Positions 17,758 to 27,040 are shown, numbered from the stretch's first letter. The stretch: DNA of 64,000 nt from Halanaerobacter jeridensis (GCF_016908315.1 NZ_JAFBDQ010000006.1:151707-215706); one strand, 5' to 3'. Notes: generated by a model not told the origin, from the sequence alone. Made by a program: numbers and translations.

Positions 17758-17766
17758 AGTTAAAAC

Positions 17767-18075
17767 CTGCTTATGAAAATCTATGCAAAACTATACATAG
17801 ACCACAATCATACAGGATTAGATTGTGTTAGGTATAATCGCTTGATTATAATCTTCCCTACTGCCCTTAATATTTACAATATTAAGGTACTAGAAAGATA
17901 CAGGTGTTACCCGTCCCTAAAATTCAAATTCTAGGCAAAGTCCTTTCTCTATGTGGTGCTTTGCCCTATCTAAACTATTGGAAAATTAATTCTTTCAATC
18001 AGGTTATAATTATTAAGCGATTTCCAACAACCTTTTCCTGTATCTAGAATATGCATAGTCTTTGCTATAAGCAGG
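17767..18075 (-). ncRNA. Highly structured leader or intergenic RNA candidate (~310 nt)
   Basis: The 458-base gap between two M42 genes holds a dense set of complementary segments. On the minus strand the ends CCTGCTTAT (18067-18075) and ATAAGCAGG (17767-17775) pair; the right side contains the ribosome binding site of the next M42 gene. Stacked inside is a longer imperfect stem (18051-18065 with 17784-17799). Next come a GATACAGG/CCTGTATC pairing enclosing hairpins TTGGAAA...TTTCCAA and GGCAAAG...CTTTGCC. Then three hairpins follow: CCTTAATATT/AATATTAAGG, GATTATA/TATAATC and CACAATC/GATTGTG. It matches no RNA family I can name. A cis-acting RNA switch is one reading, a mobile structured element another. 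Confidence 0.6.
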
Positions 18076-18149
18076 ATTTTCACCACCTTCCTTTTTAATA
18101 TTTTAGATTGATTTTTTATAGCTTTTAAAATATTTCATTCTATCACCTC

Positions 18150-18177
18150 TTAAATATAGGATACCCTATATTTAAGC
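18150..18177 (-). repeat. Perfect 12-bp hairpin downstream of the second M42 gene
   Basis: CTTAAATATAGG pairs perfectly with CCTATATTTAAG around a four-base loop. On the minus strand it is followed by GAGGTG and a tiny ATG ORF (MKYFKSYKKSI, 18110-18145 region), not by a T-run, so it is not a typical terminator. It borders the structured RNA candidate. Confidence 0.6.
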
Positions 18178-18215
18178 AACAAATTAAAAAGTATTTTGCC
18201 TTGATTTGAATAATT

Positions 18216-19256
18216 TTACATCATTATTTTGCAACTGCTTAAACCTCCTGTAGCCAATTCTTGACAGAATTGATCAACTAATTTAATTGTATTTTGAAAA
18301 TCATTTAAATTAATTAATGATGCTGGTGAATGAATATAACGACTAGGTACTGAAATAGTAGCTGTTGGAATACCTTCTTTAGTTAGATGAATAGTTCCTC
18401 CATCAGTACCAGCGCGAGTAGATTTTCTGAATTGATAACTAATCTCTTCTCGATCAGCAATTTCTATTATCTGCTGAACCAAGTCTTTATTAGCAATCAT
18501 AGCGCCATCACGCATTGTTAGGGCAGGTCCTTGGCCCAAAGTAGTAGAATAGCTCTGCTCTTCACTATCAGGCACATCAGAAGCTGTAGTTCCTTCTAAT
18601 ACTAAAGAAAGATCAGGGTTAATATCATAACTTACAGCTGTAGCTCCTCTGGCTCCTACTTCTTCCTGCACTGTAAAGACACCATATAGTGGAAAATCAT
18701 AATTGTTCTTTAAAATTTGAATTAGAGTAGCACATCCTACTCTATCGTCAACAGCTTTAGCTTTAGCAGTATTATCACCTAATTGTTGATATTGAGTAGT
18801 GAATCCAACCATATCCCCAATGTTAACAGCTTTTTTAGCTTGCTTTTTATTTTTAGCTCCAATATCAATATATAGTTTTTTATAATCTAGTACTTTTTTT
18901 CTTTCTTGAGGCTTTTGGAGATGAATAGCTTTAGCCCCAATTACCCCTGTCACTTTATCTTCTCCTACAACTACTTTTTTAGAGACTAACATTCTTTTAT
19001 CTATACTTCCAATCGGTTTAAAACTTAACAAACCATCGCTGGTTATATCAGTAATCATCAATCCTATTTCATCCATATGGGCTGCTAACATTAAAGTTGG
19101 CTTGCTTTCATCTCCAGGCTGATAGGCGATTAAATTACCTAAAGCGTCAGTTGTTATTTGATCTACATCATCTGCTAATTCTTCTTTGATTATATCTCGT
19201 ACTTCTGTTTCTTGACTAGAAACACTAATTGCTTCTGTTAATTTCTTTAAAAGCAT
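18216..19256 (-). CDS. M42 family aminopeptidase (paralogue 2)
   Basis: A second M42 metallo-aminopeptidase, 346 residues. Ligand motifs are AAHMDEIGLMI, AVDDRVG, QEEVGARG and YIHSPASL. The fourth ligand position reads LVLEGTTASD instead of the Asp of its neighbours (LAVDVT, IAIDVC), as in the FrvX/CelM-like branch with Glu. It starts inside the end of paralogue 3 (10-base overlap, GGAGGG site), so the two are translationally coupled. Specificity may differ from the neighbours. It ends ~140 bases before the structured RNA candidate. Confidence 0.92.
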   Translation of the reverse strand: MLLKKLTEAISVSSQETEVRDIIKEELADDVDQITTDALGNLIAYQPGDESKPTLMLAAHMDEIGLMITDITSDGLLSFKPIGSIDKRMLVSKKVVVGEDKVTGVIGAKAIHLQKPQERKKVLDYKKLYIDIGAKNKKQAKKAVNIGDMVGFTTQYQQLGDNTAKAKAVDDRVGCATLIQILKNNYDFPLYGVFTVQEEVGARGATAVSYDINPDLSLVLEGTTASDVPDSEEQSYSTTLGQGPALTMRDGAMIANKDLVQQIIEIADREEISYQFRKSTRAGTDGGTIHLTKEGIPTATISVPSRYIHSPASLINLNDFQNTIKLVDQFCQELATGGLSSCKIMM

Positions 19257-20302
19257 TGCAATCCCTCCACAAATTCATCATTTAACTCTCTAATAAAACG
19301 AGCTAATAATTTTCCTGATCTTTTAATATCCTTCATGCTAATTGTTTCTACTGATGTATGCATATAACGCAAAGGAATAGAAATTAAAGCAGTAGGAATT
19401 CCTGCTCTAGTAACTTGAATAGCAAAAGCATCTGTTCCCCGCGGAGTATGAGATGGTTCTACTTGGTATTTAATTTCATTCTTTTCTGCAATATCTTTTA
19501 ATTTAGAAAACATCTTGGGATGAACATGCGGGCCAAATCCAATGGCGCTCCCCCCACCTAATTCTGCAGCATCTTCTGAACTAACTCCTGGCATAGTACC
19601 ATGGCAAACATCTATTGCAATTCCAATATCAGGTACAATACCATAGGTACTAGTAGTTGCTCCTCTCACACCTACTTCTTCTTGTACAGTTGCTACAGTA
19701 TATAAATCAGCCTTGTGGTCAATATTTTTTAATTCTTGTAAAGCAGTTAGCATTACTAAAATTCCTGCTCGATCATCTAAGGCTTTTCCAGTTACGCGAT
19801 TATTTTTTAATTCTTCAAATTCACGTTTAACAGTAACTACATCTCCAATTCTAACTTTTTCCTTAACCTCTTCTGCTTCTAATCCTAAATCAATATACAT
19901 ATCGTCCATTTTATATGCTTTTCTTCGTTCATTTGCGCTTTGTACATGAGGAGGTTTGGCCCCAATGATTCCTTGTAGTTCTTCTTGACCTAACACAGTT
20001 ACTTCTTGGCCTACTAAAGTTCTTTGGTCCACTCCCCCCACAGAAGTAAATCGTAAAAAACCTTCATCTTCAATATCACTAATCATTAATCCTATTTCAT
20101 CCATATGAGCAGCAAACATAACCTTAGGTCCATCTTGTTCAGAACCTTTTTTACAGGCAATAAGATTACCTAAATTATCATATTTAATTTCATCTGTATA
20201 TTCTTTCAAAATATCTTCTACCTGCGTAGTTATGTTCTTTTCATGACCTGAAACACCATTTGTTTCAGATAATTGCTTTAATATTTCAACATTATCATTC
20301 AT
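19247..20302 (-). CDS. M42 family aminopeptidase (paralogue 3)
   Basis: The first of three co-directional M42 genes, about 351 residues. Motifs are AAHMDEIGLMI, LDDRAG, VQEEVGVRG, IAIDVC and YMHTSVET with the expected metal ligands. GTG at 20311 is inside the AGAGGTG ribosome binding site, so ATG at 20300-20302 (MNDNVEILKQ) is chosen. It follows the DUF4899-like gene by ~35 bases and overlaps paralogue 2. Divergence among the three suggests a mixed or division-of-labour peptidase set; homo- and hetero-dodecamers are known in this family. Confidence 0.92.
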   Translation of the reverse strand: MNDNVEILKQLSETNGVSGHEKNITTQVEDILKEYTDEIKYDNLGNLIACKKGSEQDGPKVMFAAHMDEIGLMISDIEDEGFLRFTSVGGVDQRTLVGQEVTVLGQEELQGIIGAKPPHVQSANERRKAYKMDDMYIDLGLEAEEVKEKVRIGDVVTVKREFEELKNNRVTGKALDDRAGILVMLTALQELKNIDHKADLYTVATVQEEVGVRGATTSTYGIVPDIGIAIDVCHGTMPGVSSEDAAELGGGSAIGFGPHVHPKMFSKLKDIAEKNEIKYQVEPSHTPRGTDAFAIQVTRAGIPTALISIPLRYMHTSVETISMKDIKRSGKLLARFIRELNDEFVEGLQCF

Positions 20303-20337
20303 ATTTTTCACCTCTATCTATGTAATATTATTGATTA

Positions 20338-21375
20338 TTAAAAATAAAGTTTAGCAATAATGATTAATAAAACAAGAATTAATCCACCTAAAAGCATAAT
20401 CGTTATTAAATCATTACTAAAAACTCCATCTTTTTTTTCATCAGCCTTTTGTAGTCGCTCCATTTTTTCTTGCTCAGATTTAGGAGTGGCTAATTTAATT
20501 TCCGGTTCAATATAGATCTTACCATAAACATTAGAACTAAGACGCATTAAGACTGAATAGCGTTCTGATTTTTCCTTATAGTTAATTCCTTCAATTGTGC
20601 CTGCTACTGCTCCTACGTCACTACTTAATAACTTATTTAGATATTGACCCATTTCTCTTTGGTCAACTACTTTAACTAATAGTTCATCACCAACATCTAA
20701 ATCAGTTATTTTATAACCAAAAGTAGGCGATACAATAGGAATACAGTTAAGAGTAATATTGACCCCTAGTTTACCATCTCCATCCTCTTCCTCATCTTCC
20801 ACTTCATTGTTTTCATCAGATTCAAAAAATTCAGGATGAATTTTCTTTAATTGCGTTTCTGTTTTTGCTTTAGCACGTAATCGCAACTCTACCTCTTCTT
20901 CTACTTTATCTTCAAATCTAACTTTAAGGGCTTGAGTAATACCACTAATATCATTATTTTTAGCTTGATCTAGAAACTCAAATAATTTTGCTGCTTTAAC
21001 TTGGTCAGTAAATAATAGTCTTAATTTACTAGCTTGCTTTGGGTTATCATTATCTATTTGTTTGATAGTTTTTAAAAATACATTACTATCAACTCTTAAA
21101 CTAATATTAGTATCTTCAGCTTCGTTACTAATAACTACTTCAGTTTTAAGAATTTCTCCTTCTTTGCCATCAGCAATTAAAAGGAATAACCCATAATATT
21201 TATTATAGCCCCCAAAATTAAACTTTCCTTGAATTACTAAATATTTTTTATCAACATATTGTTCCATTTTTAAGGCCTTATCTAAATCACCTTCTGCTAA
21301 CTTTAAAGCCATTTCTGCAGAAGCATTATCTATTTCTAGTGTATCTGCAACTACTTGTATTTTTTCTGAGTCCAT
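20338..21375 (-). CDS. Tail-anchored protein with UBA-like N-terminus (DUF4899-like)
   Basis: A 345-residue protein that I recognise only as a DUF4899-like family member. The first ~40 residues (VADTLEIDNASAEMALKLAEGDLDKAL) look like a UBA/NAC-type three-helix fold. A mixed central part follows, with an acidic linker (ENNEVEDEEEDGDG, around residue 190). A single hydrophobic helix (LITIMLLGGLILVLLIIIAKLYF region) ends the protein, so it would be anchored with its bulk in the cytoplasm. It lies directly upstream of the M42 genes and may be in their operon. Function unknown; a link to protein turnover is only suggested by the neighbours. Confidence 0.6.
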   Translation of the reverse strand: MDSEKIQVVADTLEIDNASAEMALKLAEGDLDKALKMEQYVDKKYLVIQGKFNFGGYNKYYGLFLLIADGKEGEILKTEVVISNEAEDTNISLRVDSNVFLKTIKQIDNDNPKQASKLRLLFTDQVKAAKLFEFLDQAKNNDISGITQALKVRFEDKVEEEVELRLRAKAKTETQLKKIHPEFFESDENNEVEDEEEDGDGKLGVNITLNCIPIVSPTFGYKITDLDVGDELLVKVVDQREMGQYLNKLLSSDVGAVAGTIEGINYKEKSERYSVLMRLSSNVYGKIYIEPEIKLATPKSEQEKMERLQKADEKKDGVFSNDLITIMLLGGLILVLLIIIAKLYF

Positions 21376-21444
21376 AATTTAATCAGCCCTTTATTTATGT
21401 TCTAGCATAAATGATTTGATTTAAATACAACACCTAAATTATAA

Positions 21445-21480
21445 CAAAGAACAGAGAGTAAAACAACTCTCTGTTCTTTG
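21445..21480 (-). terminator. Rho-independent terminator after the UPF0182 gene
   Basis: CAAAGAACAGAGAGT pairs perfectly with ACTCTCTGTTCTTTG around a six-base loop, 10 bases beyond the UPF0182 stop on the minus strand. Confidence 0.8.
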
Positions 21481-21489
21481 TGGTAATTT

Positions 21490-24246
21490 TTATTGTGACT
21501 GTTCTTTGCTTTCTATTTGATTATTTTCTCGTAATTCATCTATAAGCTCTTCTAATTCATTAATTTTATTACCATAACTTTCCCAATTTCCCTTTTTCAA
21601 TTCACTTTGAGCATCTTCATAAGTTGAAATCAAGTCATTAAGCAATTGATTATTAAGCGTTCCTATTGGAACATTTTGCTGCTGTTCATCCTCTTCTAAT
21701 ATTTCCTCAGGATTTTCAACTCCAAAGATGCGGAGTAAAGCTCGATCTAAAGTTGTATCCATAACTACTTGATCACCATAAGCAACAATAATTCTTTTTA
21801 ATTCAGGTAATTTGCTCTGGTCTGATTGCAAATAAATTGGCTCTACATAAAGAATTGATTCATCGATAGGAATAGTTAATAAATTACCTCTAATAATACT
21901 TGAACCTCGCTGGTCCCATAAACTTAATTGTTCAGAAATACTTGATTCTTGGTCAATTCTTGATTCAATTTGCCGCGGTCCATAGACCAATTTGCTTTTA
22001 GGGAATCTATACATGATTAGTTCTCCATCAGATTTACCACCTAACCAAGCAATCATATTATCTTTATTTCTAGGAGTAAATGGTAGCATCGTTAAGAACC
22101 GTTCTTTTTCTTTATCATCCGGCAAATTCATGAGTGTATAATAAGGCTCGACATTAATAGATTGACCTGCATAATTTTCTTTAGGTAATTCCCACATATC
22201 CTCTTTATTATAAAACACTTTTGGATCTTTCATATGATATTTTTCATACATATTTGCTTGTATCTTAAATAATTCTTCAGGATAGCGCAAATGATTCTTG
22301 ATCTCTTGTGGCATTTTATCTTTAGTTAAAAATAAATTTGGGAAAATCTTTTTATAAGTTTGTGCTATAGGATCAGATTCATCAACTATATAAAATTTCA
22401 TTTGTCCAGAATAAGCATTAGTAACAACTTTTACTGAGTTTCTAATGTAATTACCCCATCGTTGTGGTTCAGAATAAGGATACATATTACTAGTAGTATA
22501 TGCATCTTGAATCCAATATAATTGTCCATCAGCTACAACTACATAAGGATCACTATCATATTCTAAAAATGGAGCTACTTTTTTAACTCGCTGTTTTATA
22601 TTACGGTCAAACATTAATTGACTTTCAGATGTGATATCATTATTTAAGAATAATTTTAAAGTTCCATATTTAATAGAGAAGCTAATCTTTCTTAATAAAT
22701 TGCTTAATTTAACTCCTCCTTCTCCTTGATAAGAAGTATATTTATTTTTATTACCTTCTGGGTAATCAAATTCTTGTGCTTTTGTATTAACAATAACATA
22801 TTCATTTGTTTGCTCTCCATAATAAATTCGTGGCTCTGTAATATCAATTTTTTCACTTTGTGGTGGAATATCTTTTATTGTAAATTTAGGTGCTCCCCCA
22901 GGTGTTTTTTCACTAACTGGACTCATAGCTACTCCAAAACCGTGAGTATAGTTTAATCGTTTATTGACCCAACTTTGATTTGCAAATGATTTTTGGTCTA
23001 ATTCTCGTGCTCCTAGCATTACTTGTCTTAACTCCCCGTCAATTTCATAACGATCTACATCAATGTCATTAAAAGTGTAATAAGAACGAATCTCCTGTAA
23101 TTGACTATAAGTTGATTTTAAAGGTCGGGGATCCCATAACCTAATATTGTTATAAGTCGCTTCATTATTTTTAATTTTTTCATAACTTAAATTCTCTGAA
23201 ACTGGGAAATCTTTTTCTACAATTTTATCTAAATTATACCCCTGTTGTGTGTGTTTGATATTGTGTTTAATATAAGGAGTTTCTCTATTCAATTCATTAG
23301 GTTCTACTTGATACTGTTGTACAAAAGCAGGATATAAACTTCCTAATAAGATTGAAATTACAATTAAAGAAGCTACTCCAATAGCAATTAATTTAAATTT
23401 CTTAATAAAAATATTAACTACAATAAATAATGATAAAACTAATGAAACAACTGCTAATACTTTTAATGCTAAAATTTGAGCATGTACATCTGTATAACTA
23501 GCTCCAAAAGCTACTCCTCGGTCAGAGTAAAGTAGATTAAACATATCTAATCTATAACCCCAAGCTTTAATAGCAAAGAATAAAGCAGCTAAAATTGAAA
23601 AGTGGTTTTTAGCTTTATGACTAGAACTGATTTTTCTCAAAGCTGAATTACCACTACTAGTAATAAAGTAAATAACTCCCACAATAATAGCAGTTAAAAT
23701 AATTAAGAAAGAAAACAACTGATATCCTAACTGAAATAATGGCAATTTAAAAATGTAAAAACTAAGATCATTATTAAACAAGGGATCTGTCATATTAAAG
23801 GGAGTAGCATTAAAGAATTTCAAAATAGTCTTCCAACTATCTAAGCTAATACTACTAAATACAAATCCAATCACTGCACTAATAAGCAAATAAATAATAT
23901 TTAGCCTTTGCGGTGATAAAAATTGGGTGTACTTATTTTCTTGTTGATTCAACTCTACTACTGTACTCTCTTCTTCTTGTTGTTTTTCTTCTGCATTTTC
24001 TAATAATTCTATTACTTTATCTTTAGTAAAGTAAAGATTAAGTAATAAAAACAAGGAAAAGATCATCCATATTACTAAGCGCATAAGAATTTTAGTACTA
24101 ATAATTGTTTTGAAAACACTGCTGAAATTAGCACTTTCAAACCATAACCAGTCAGTATAAAGATTTACTCCAAAACTTAAAAAAGAACTAATTATAAAGA
24201 AACCTATTACTAATGCTCCAAATATAAATTTAAATTTTTTACTCAT
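21490..24246 (-). CDS. UPF0182 family large membrane protein
   Basis: A 918-residue protein of the UPF0182 (COG1615) family. About seven hydrophobic helices fill the first ~320 residues, including the signature around YSDRGVAFGASYTDVHA. A large extracytoplasmic part (residues ~330-860) contains the conserved NIRLWDPRPL and YTHGFGVAMSPV blocks. The end is Glu/Gln-rich and probably coiled-coil. The family has no proven function that I know. The length is normal and the frame intact. A GGAGG site precedes the ATG, and the gene has its own terminator, so it appears monocistronic. Confidence 0.9.
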   Translation of the reverse strand: MSKKFKFIFGALVIGFFIISSFLSFGVNLYTDWLWFESANFSSVFKTIISTKILMRLVIWMIFSLFLLLNLYFTKDKVIELLENAEEKQQEEESTVVELNQQENKYTQFLSPQRLNIIYLLISAVIGFVFSSISLDSWKTILKFFNATPFNMTDPLFNNDLSFYIFKLPLFQLGYQLFSFLIILTAIIVGVIYFITSSGNSALRKISSSHKAKNHFSILAALFFAIKAWGYRLDMFNLLYSDRGVAFGASYTDVHAQILALKVLAVVSLVLSLFIVVNIFIKKFKLIAIGVASLIVISILLGSLYPAFVQQYQVEPNELNRETPYIKHNIKHTQQGYNLDKIVEKDFPVSENLSYEKIKNNEATYNNIRLWDPRPLKSTYSQLQEIRSYYTFNDIDVDRYEIDGELRQVMLGARELDQKSFANQSWVNKRLNYTHGFGVAMSPVSEKTPGGAPKFTIKDIPPQSEKIDITEPRIYYGEQTNEYVIVNTKAQEFDYPEGNKNKYTSYQGEGGVKLSNLLRKISFSIKYGTLKLFLNNDITSESQLMFDRNIKQRVKKVAPFLEYDSDPYVVVADGQLYWIQDAYTTSNMYPYSEPQRWGNYIRNSVKVVTNAYSGQMKFYIVDESDPIAQTYKKIFPNLFLTKDKMPQEIKNHLRYPEELFKIQANMYEKYHMKDPKVFYNKEDMWELPKENYAGQSINVEPYYTLMNLPDDKEKERFLTMLPFTPRNKDNMIAWLGGKSDGELIMYRFPKSKLVYGPRQIESRIDQESSISEQLSLWDQRGSSIIRGNLLTIPIDESILYVEPIYLQSDQSKLPELKRIIVAYGDQVVMDTTLDRALLRIFGVENPEEILEEDEQQQNVPIGTLNNQLLNDLISTYEDAQSELKKGNWESYGNKINELEELIDELRENNQIESKEQSQ

Positions 24247-24355
24247 AATTTAAAACCTCCTTTAAAAAATAGCACAACTGATTTTTTATTAACAAAATTT
24301 ATGTCCTTAATGGATTATTTCTATAAAATCTTATTTCTTCCTGCTTAATTAGTAA

Positions 24356-25054
24356 TTATTCTAAATTAATTGTCGGAACGACTTCTTGATATTCAAAATA
24401 AGTAAAATATTTTCCATTTCCCAATTGAGCTAAAGTTTTCAATTGTAGTTGATTAATTTTATTGATTTCTCCTACATGGACAATATGAGTCTTTATTTTT
24501 GCTTGCTTTAATTTTTTTATTATTTTAGTTGGCATCATCTTACCTGTATCTTTTCCATCAGTGATTAATAAAATGTGTTTTTTACCTTGAAATTTTATTA
24601 AATCATTTTTAGCTAATAAAAGATTAACCCCAATAGGTGATTTTCCCGCAGGAGTAACTTTAGCTAAATAACTCAAAAGATGTTGATTGTTATTAGGGGC
24701 AGGTTTTAATACTAAAAAGGAATTCCCCTTATTATTCTTACTGCCAAAGATTCTTAACCCTAAATGAACATTAGTAGATAATTCTCCACAAATATCTTCT
24801 AATATTTCTTTAGCAATAGTAATTTTATTTTTATTGTCTATCTCACCCCACATACTTCCAGATACATCCCAAATTATCTCTAAGGCACTGTCTTCTTTAA
24901 TATTTAGTTGTTGATTATTAACTTTTATTTCTCGACCAAATTCTGGATTCTCTTCTTTAGAGAAAGATAATATATTTAACATATTAATAGTTAATATTCC
25001 CGAAATTAATACTATAATTAATATACCTAAAGTTAAGTTTTGTTTTAATCTCAT
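24356..25054 (-). CDS. Membrane-anchored VWA domain protein
   Basis: A 232-residue protein with an N-terminal signal anchor (LGILIIVLISGILTINMLNIL) followed by an extracytoplasmic von Willebrand factor A domain. The MIDAS metal site is IIWDVSGSMWGE (D-x-S-x-S), with a conserved Thr/Asp further on (LLITDGKDTG). VWA domains bind partners through the metal. An AAAGGAGG site precedes the ATG. It lies between UPF0182 and the lysine transporter, and the 16-bp word at 25110-25125 lies 56 bases upstream. The partner is unknown. Confidence 0.85.
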   Translation of the reverse strand: MRLKQNLTLGILIIVLISGILTINMLNILSFSKEENPEFGREIKVNNQQLNIKEDSALEIIWDVSGSMWGEIDNKNKITIAKEILEDICGELSTNVHLGLRIFGSKNNKGNSFLVLKPAPNNNQHLLSYLAKVTPAGKSPIGVNLLLAKNDLIKFQGKKHILLITDGKDTGKMMPTKIIKKLKQAKIKTHIVHVGEINKINQLQLKTLAQLGNGKYFTYFEYQEVVPTINLE

Positions 25055-25147
25055 TTTAGAACCCCTCCTTTTTCTAATTATTATGATATATTTTTTTAAT
25101 ATGATATGTTCATAAGTGACTAAGTTTTAACTGTACTTAATTATAAA

Positions 25148-25180
25148 AAGGTGAGAACCAAATAATTTAGTTCTCACCTT
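25148..25180 (-). terminator. Rho-independent terminator after the lysine transporter
   Basis: AAGGTGAGAAC pairs with GTTCTCACCTT and is followed by TTTTTA on the minus strand. Confidence 0.8.
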
Positions 25181-25204
25181 AAATGATCTTCTATTTTAAA
25201 TTAT

Positions 25205-26764
25205 TTAATTACCTCCATCACCTTCTGGGATTTCTTTTCCAAATAACTCTAAAATAAGGTATAAAGTTATCATTCCTAAAACTAGCATTGGAATTACTGC
25301 CCAATATGGTAGCCCTAAACCTGCTGGTAAAAACCCAAAAGCTACTGCTACTCCACCTACAGTTAAAGCATAAGGCATTTGTGTTTTAACATGATCAATA
25401 TGGTCTGCTGCTGAAGCAGTAGATGACATAATAGTCGTATCAGAAATTGGACTACAGTGATCTCCTAAGACACAACCAGTTAATACTGCTCCAATCGATG
25501 GTAATAAAGGTGCACCAAAGTTAACTGCCATTGGAATTGCAATCGGCATAATAATTGCATTAGCACCCCATGAAGTTCCTGTAGCAAAGGCTACAATTCC
25601 TGGAATAATAAACATCATAGTTGGTACCATAAATGGTGGAATAAATCCTTTAGTTGTATTAACAATAAATTGAGCTGTACCTAACTTTTCAATAACATCA
25701 CCTAATGCCCAAGCTAAAATCAAAATTCCACAGGCTGTAGCTAAAGCCTTGGCACCATCAATCCAACCTTCCATTGTTTCATCAAGGGATAATTTACCTT
25801 TAACTATTGCTAACAGTCCAGCAATTAAAGTTCCAGAAAAAGATGACCACAACAAGACAACACTAGAGTCTGCTTCACTAAAGGCTTTACGAATAGTAAC
25901 TCCTGCTTCCATGCCACCGCCACTATACCATAACCCAACTAAAGTAACAGCAATAACTCCAATAATCGGCATAAATGCATCATACCATTTCATTCTATGG
26001 TCACTTTTACCTTCCATATCTGTTAATTCATCTGAAGCCATAGGATTAGCATCATCAGCTAATACCTTTCCTTCTGTTCTAGCTCTTTTCTCTGCTTCGT
26101 ACATTGGTCCAAAATCTTTGTTCTTCAGAGCAATAATTAACACCATAAATATTGCTAATATACTATAAAAACGATAGGGAATACTTTGAATAAATGTAGC
26201 ATAAATATTCCGCTCAATTCCTAACTTTGTAAAAGCATCTCTAATTAAGCCCATTTCATAACCAACCCAAGTAGAAATTAAAGCCATACTAGTCACTGGA
26301 GCAGCTGTAGAGTCAACTATGTAAGATAACTTTTCACGTGATATTTTCAATCGGTCTGTAATTGATCGCATTGTCGTCCCTACAATTAAACTATTTGCAT
26401 AATCATCAAAGAAAATTAATAACCCCATAAACCAAGTTGAAACCTGAGCTTTTTTAGCCGACTTTGCTTTCTTAGCAATGAAATCTGCCACTTCTTGACT
26501 TGCACCAGACTTAGTAATAATTCCTACCATACCTGATAAAGTAATTAGAAACAATAAAATAGCTGCATTCCATGAGTCAGCTAAAGCACCAACTAAATAA
26601 GTATCAATAGTTTTCATAAAGCCAATTAAAGGATTGTTGTTAGCCAATAAAGTAGCACCAACAAAAACTCCGGCAAACAATGAAACCAAAACTTCTTTAC
26701 TTCTCCAAGCTAAAATAATTGCTAGCAACGGTGGTAAAATTGATAACCATCCATAAGTATCCAT
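25205..26764 (-). CDS. NhaC-family transporter under a lysine riboswitch (LysW-type lysine permease)
   Basis: A 519-residue, ~12-helix protein of the NhaC Na+/H+ antiporter superfamily. Signatures include FFDDYANSLIVGTTMRSI near residue 120 and DHCSPISDTTIMSSTASA near residue 430. NhaC-family proteins found behind lysine riboswitches were proposed as lysine transporters (LysW) by comparative genomics. Here a full lysine riboswitch with terminator lies 35 bases upstream, so Na+-coupled lysine uptake is the likely role rather than pH homeostasis. The ribosome binding site is AGAGGAGG. Confidence 0.9.
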   Translation of the reverse strand: MDTYGWLSILPPLLAIILAWRSKEVLVSLFAGVFVGATLLANNNPLIGFMKTIDTYLVGALADSWNAAILLFLITLSGMVGIITKSGASQEVADFIAKKAKSAKKAQVSTWFMGLLIFFDDYANSLIVGTTMRSITDRLKISREKLSYIVDSTAAPVTSMALISTWVGYEMGLIRDAFTKLGIERNIYATFIQSIPYRFYSILAIFMVLIIALKNKDFGPMYEAEKRARTEGKVLADDANPMASDELTDMEGKSDHRMKWYDAFMPIIGVIAVTLVGLWYSGGGMEAGVTIRKAFSEADSSVVLLWSSFSGTLIAGLLAIVKGKLSLDETMEGWIDGAKALATACGILILAWALGDVIEKLGTAQFIVNTTKGFIPPFMVPTMMFIIPGIVAFATGTSWGANAIIMPIAIPMAVNFGAPLLPSIGAVLTGCVLGDHCSPISDTTIMSSTASAADHIDHVKTQMPYALTVGGVAVAFGFLPAGLGLPYWAVIPMLVLGMITLYLILELFGKEIPEGDGGN

Positions 26765-26806
26765 TATTAATTATCCTCCTCTGTATTATTTTTAGGCATA
26801 AAAAAA

Positions 26807-26830
26807 TCCCTTAGTGCTTTCACTAAGGGA
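26807..26830 (-). terminator. Riboswitch-controlled terminator
   Basis: TCCCTTAGTG pairs with CACTAAGGGA around AAAG, followed by TTTTTTT on the minus strand. It is the expression platform of the lysine riboswitch; ligand binding would favour this hairpin and stop transcription. Confidence 0.9.
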
Positions 26831-26834
26831 TTAA

Positions 26835-26990
26835 ATTAAAAATAGCACTCCACTAATTAAGTGACAGTATTATGCCTATTCAACATAACCCCAACAGTTC
26901 ATAACTGTTTCGGCAGTTATCCCTTTCCGCATTCAGTACTCTTGATAACTGCAACCTCTACATTAATATTGAATTTTAATCGCTACTGTG
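26835..26990 (-). promoter_or_regulatory. Lysine riboswitch (L box)
   Basis: The minus strand carries the conserved lysine-aptamer blocks in order: TAGAGGTTGCAG, ATCAAGAGTA, GAAAGGGATAACTGCCGAA, CTGTTGGGG, AATAGGCATAATACTGTCA and TGGAGTGCTAT. This matches the lysC leader of Bacillus subtilis block by block. The aptamer is followed by an intrinsic terminator and then the NhaC-type gene, so high lysine should switch the transporter off. Confidence 0.95.
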
Positions 26991-27040
26991 AAGTATAACA
27001 AATAAAATGACATAGTTCAACAATTAATTGTAATTCTTTT

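Noticed and set aside
17960..18094. A 38-codon GTG ORF inside the structured region (minus strand)
   Set aside because: The sequence is explained better by paired RNA segments; the ORF has weak spacing to AAGGA and no recognisable protein features.
18050..18105. Cobalamin-riboswitch-like word GGAAGGTGGTGAAAATCC on the minus strand
   Set aside because: The following B12-box blocks are missing and no cobalamin gene is near; the match is limited to one short word.
25749..26168. 139-codon ORF on the plus strand
   Set aside because: It is antisense to the well-supported lysine transporter and follows its codon periodicity; no ribosome binding site.
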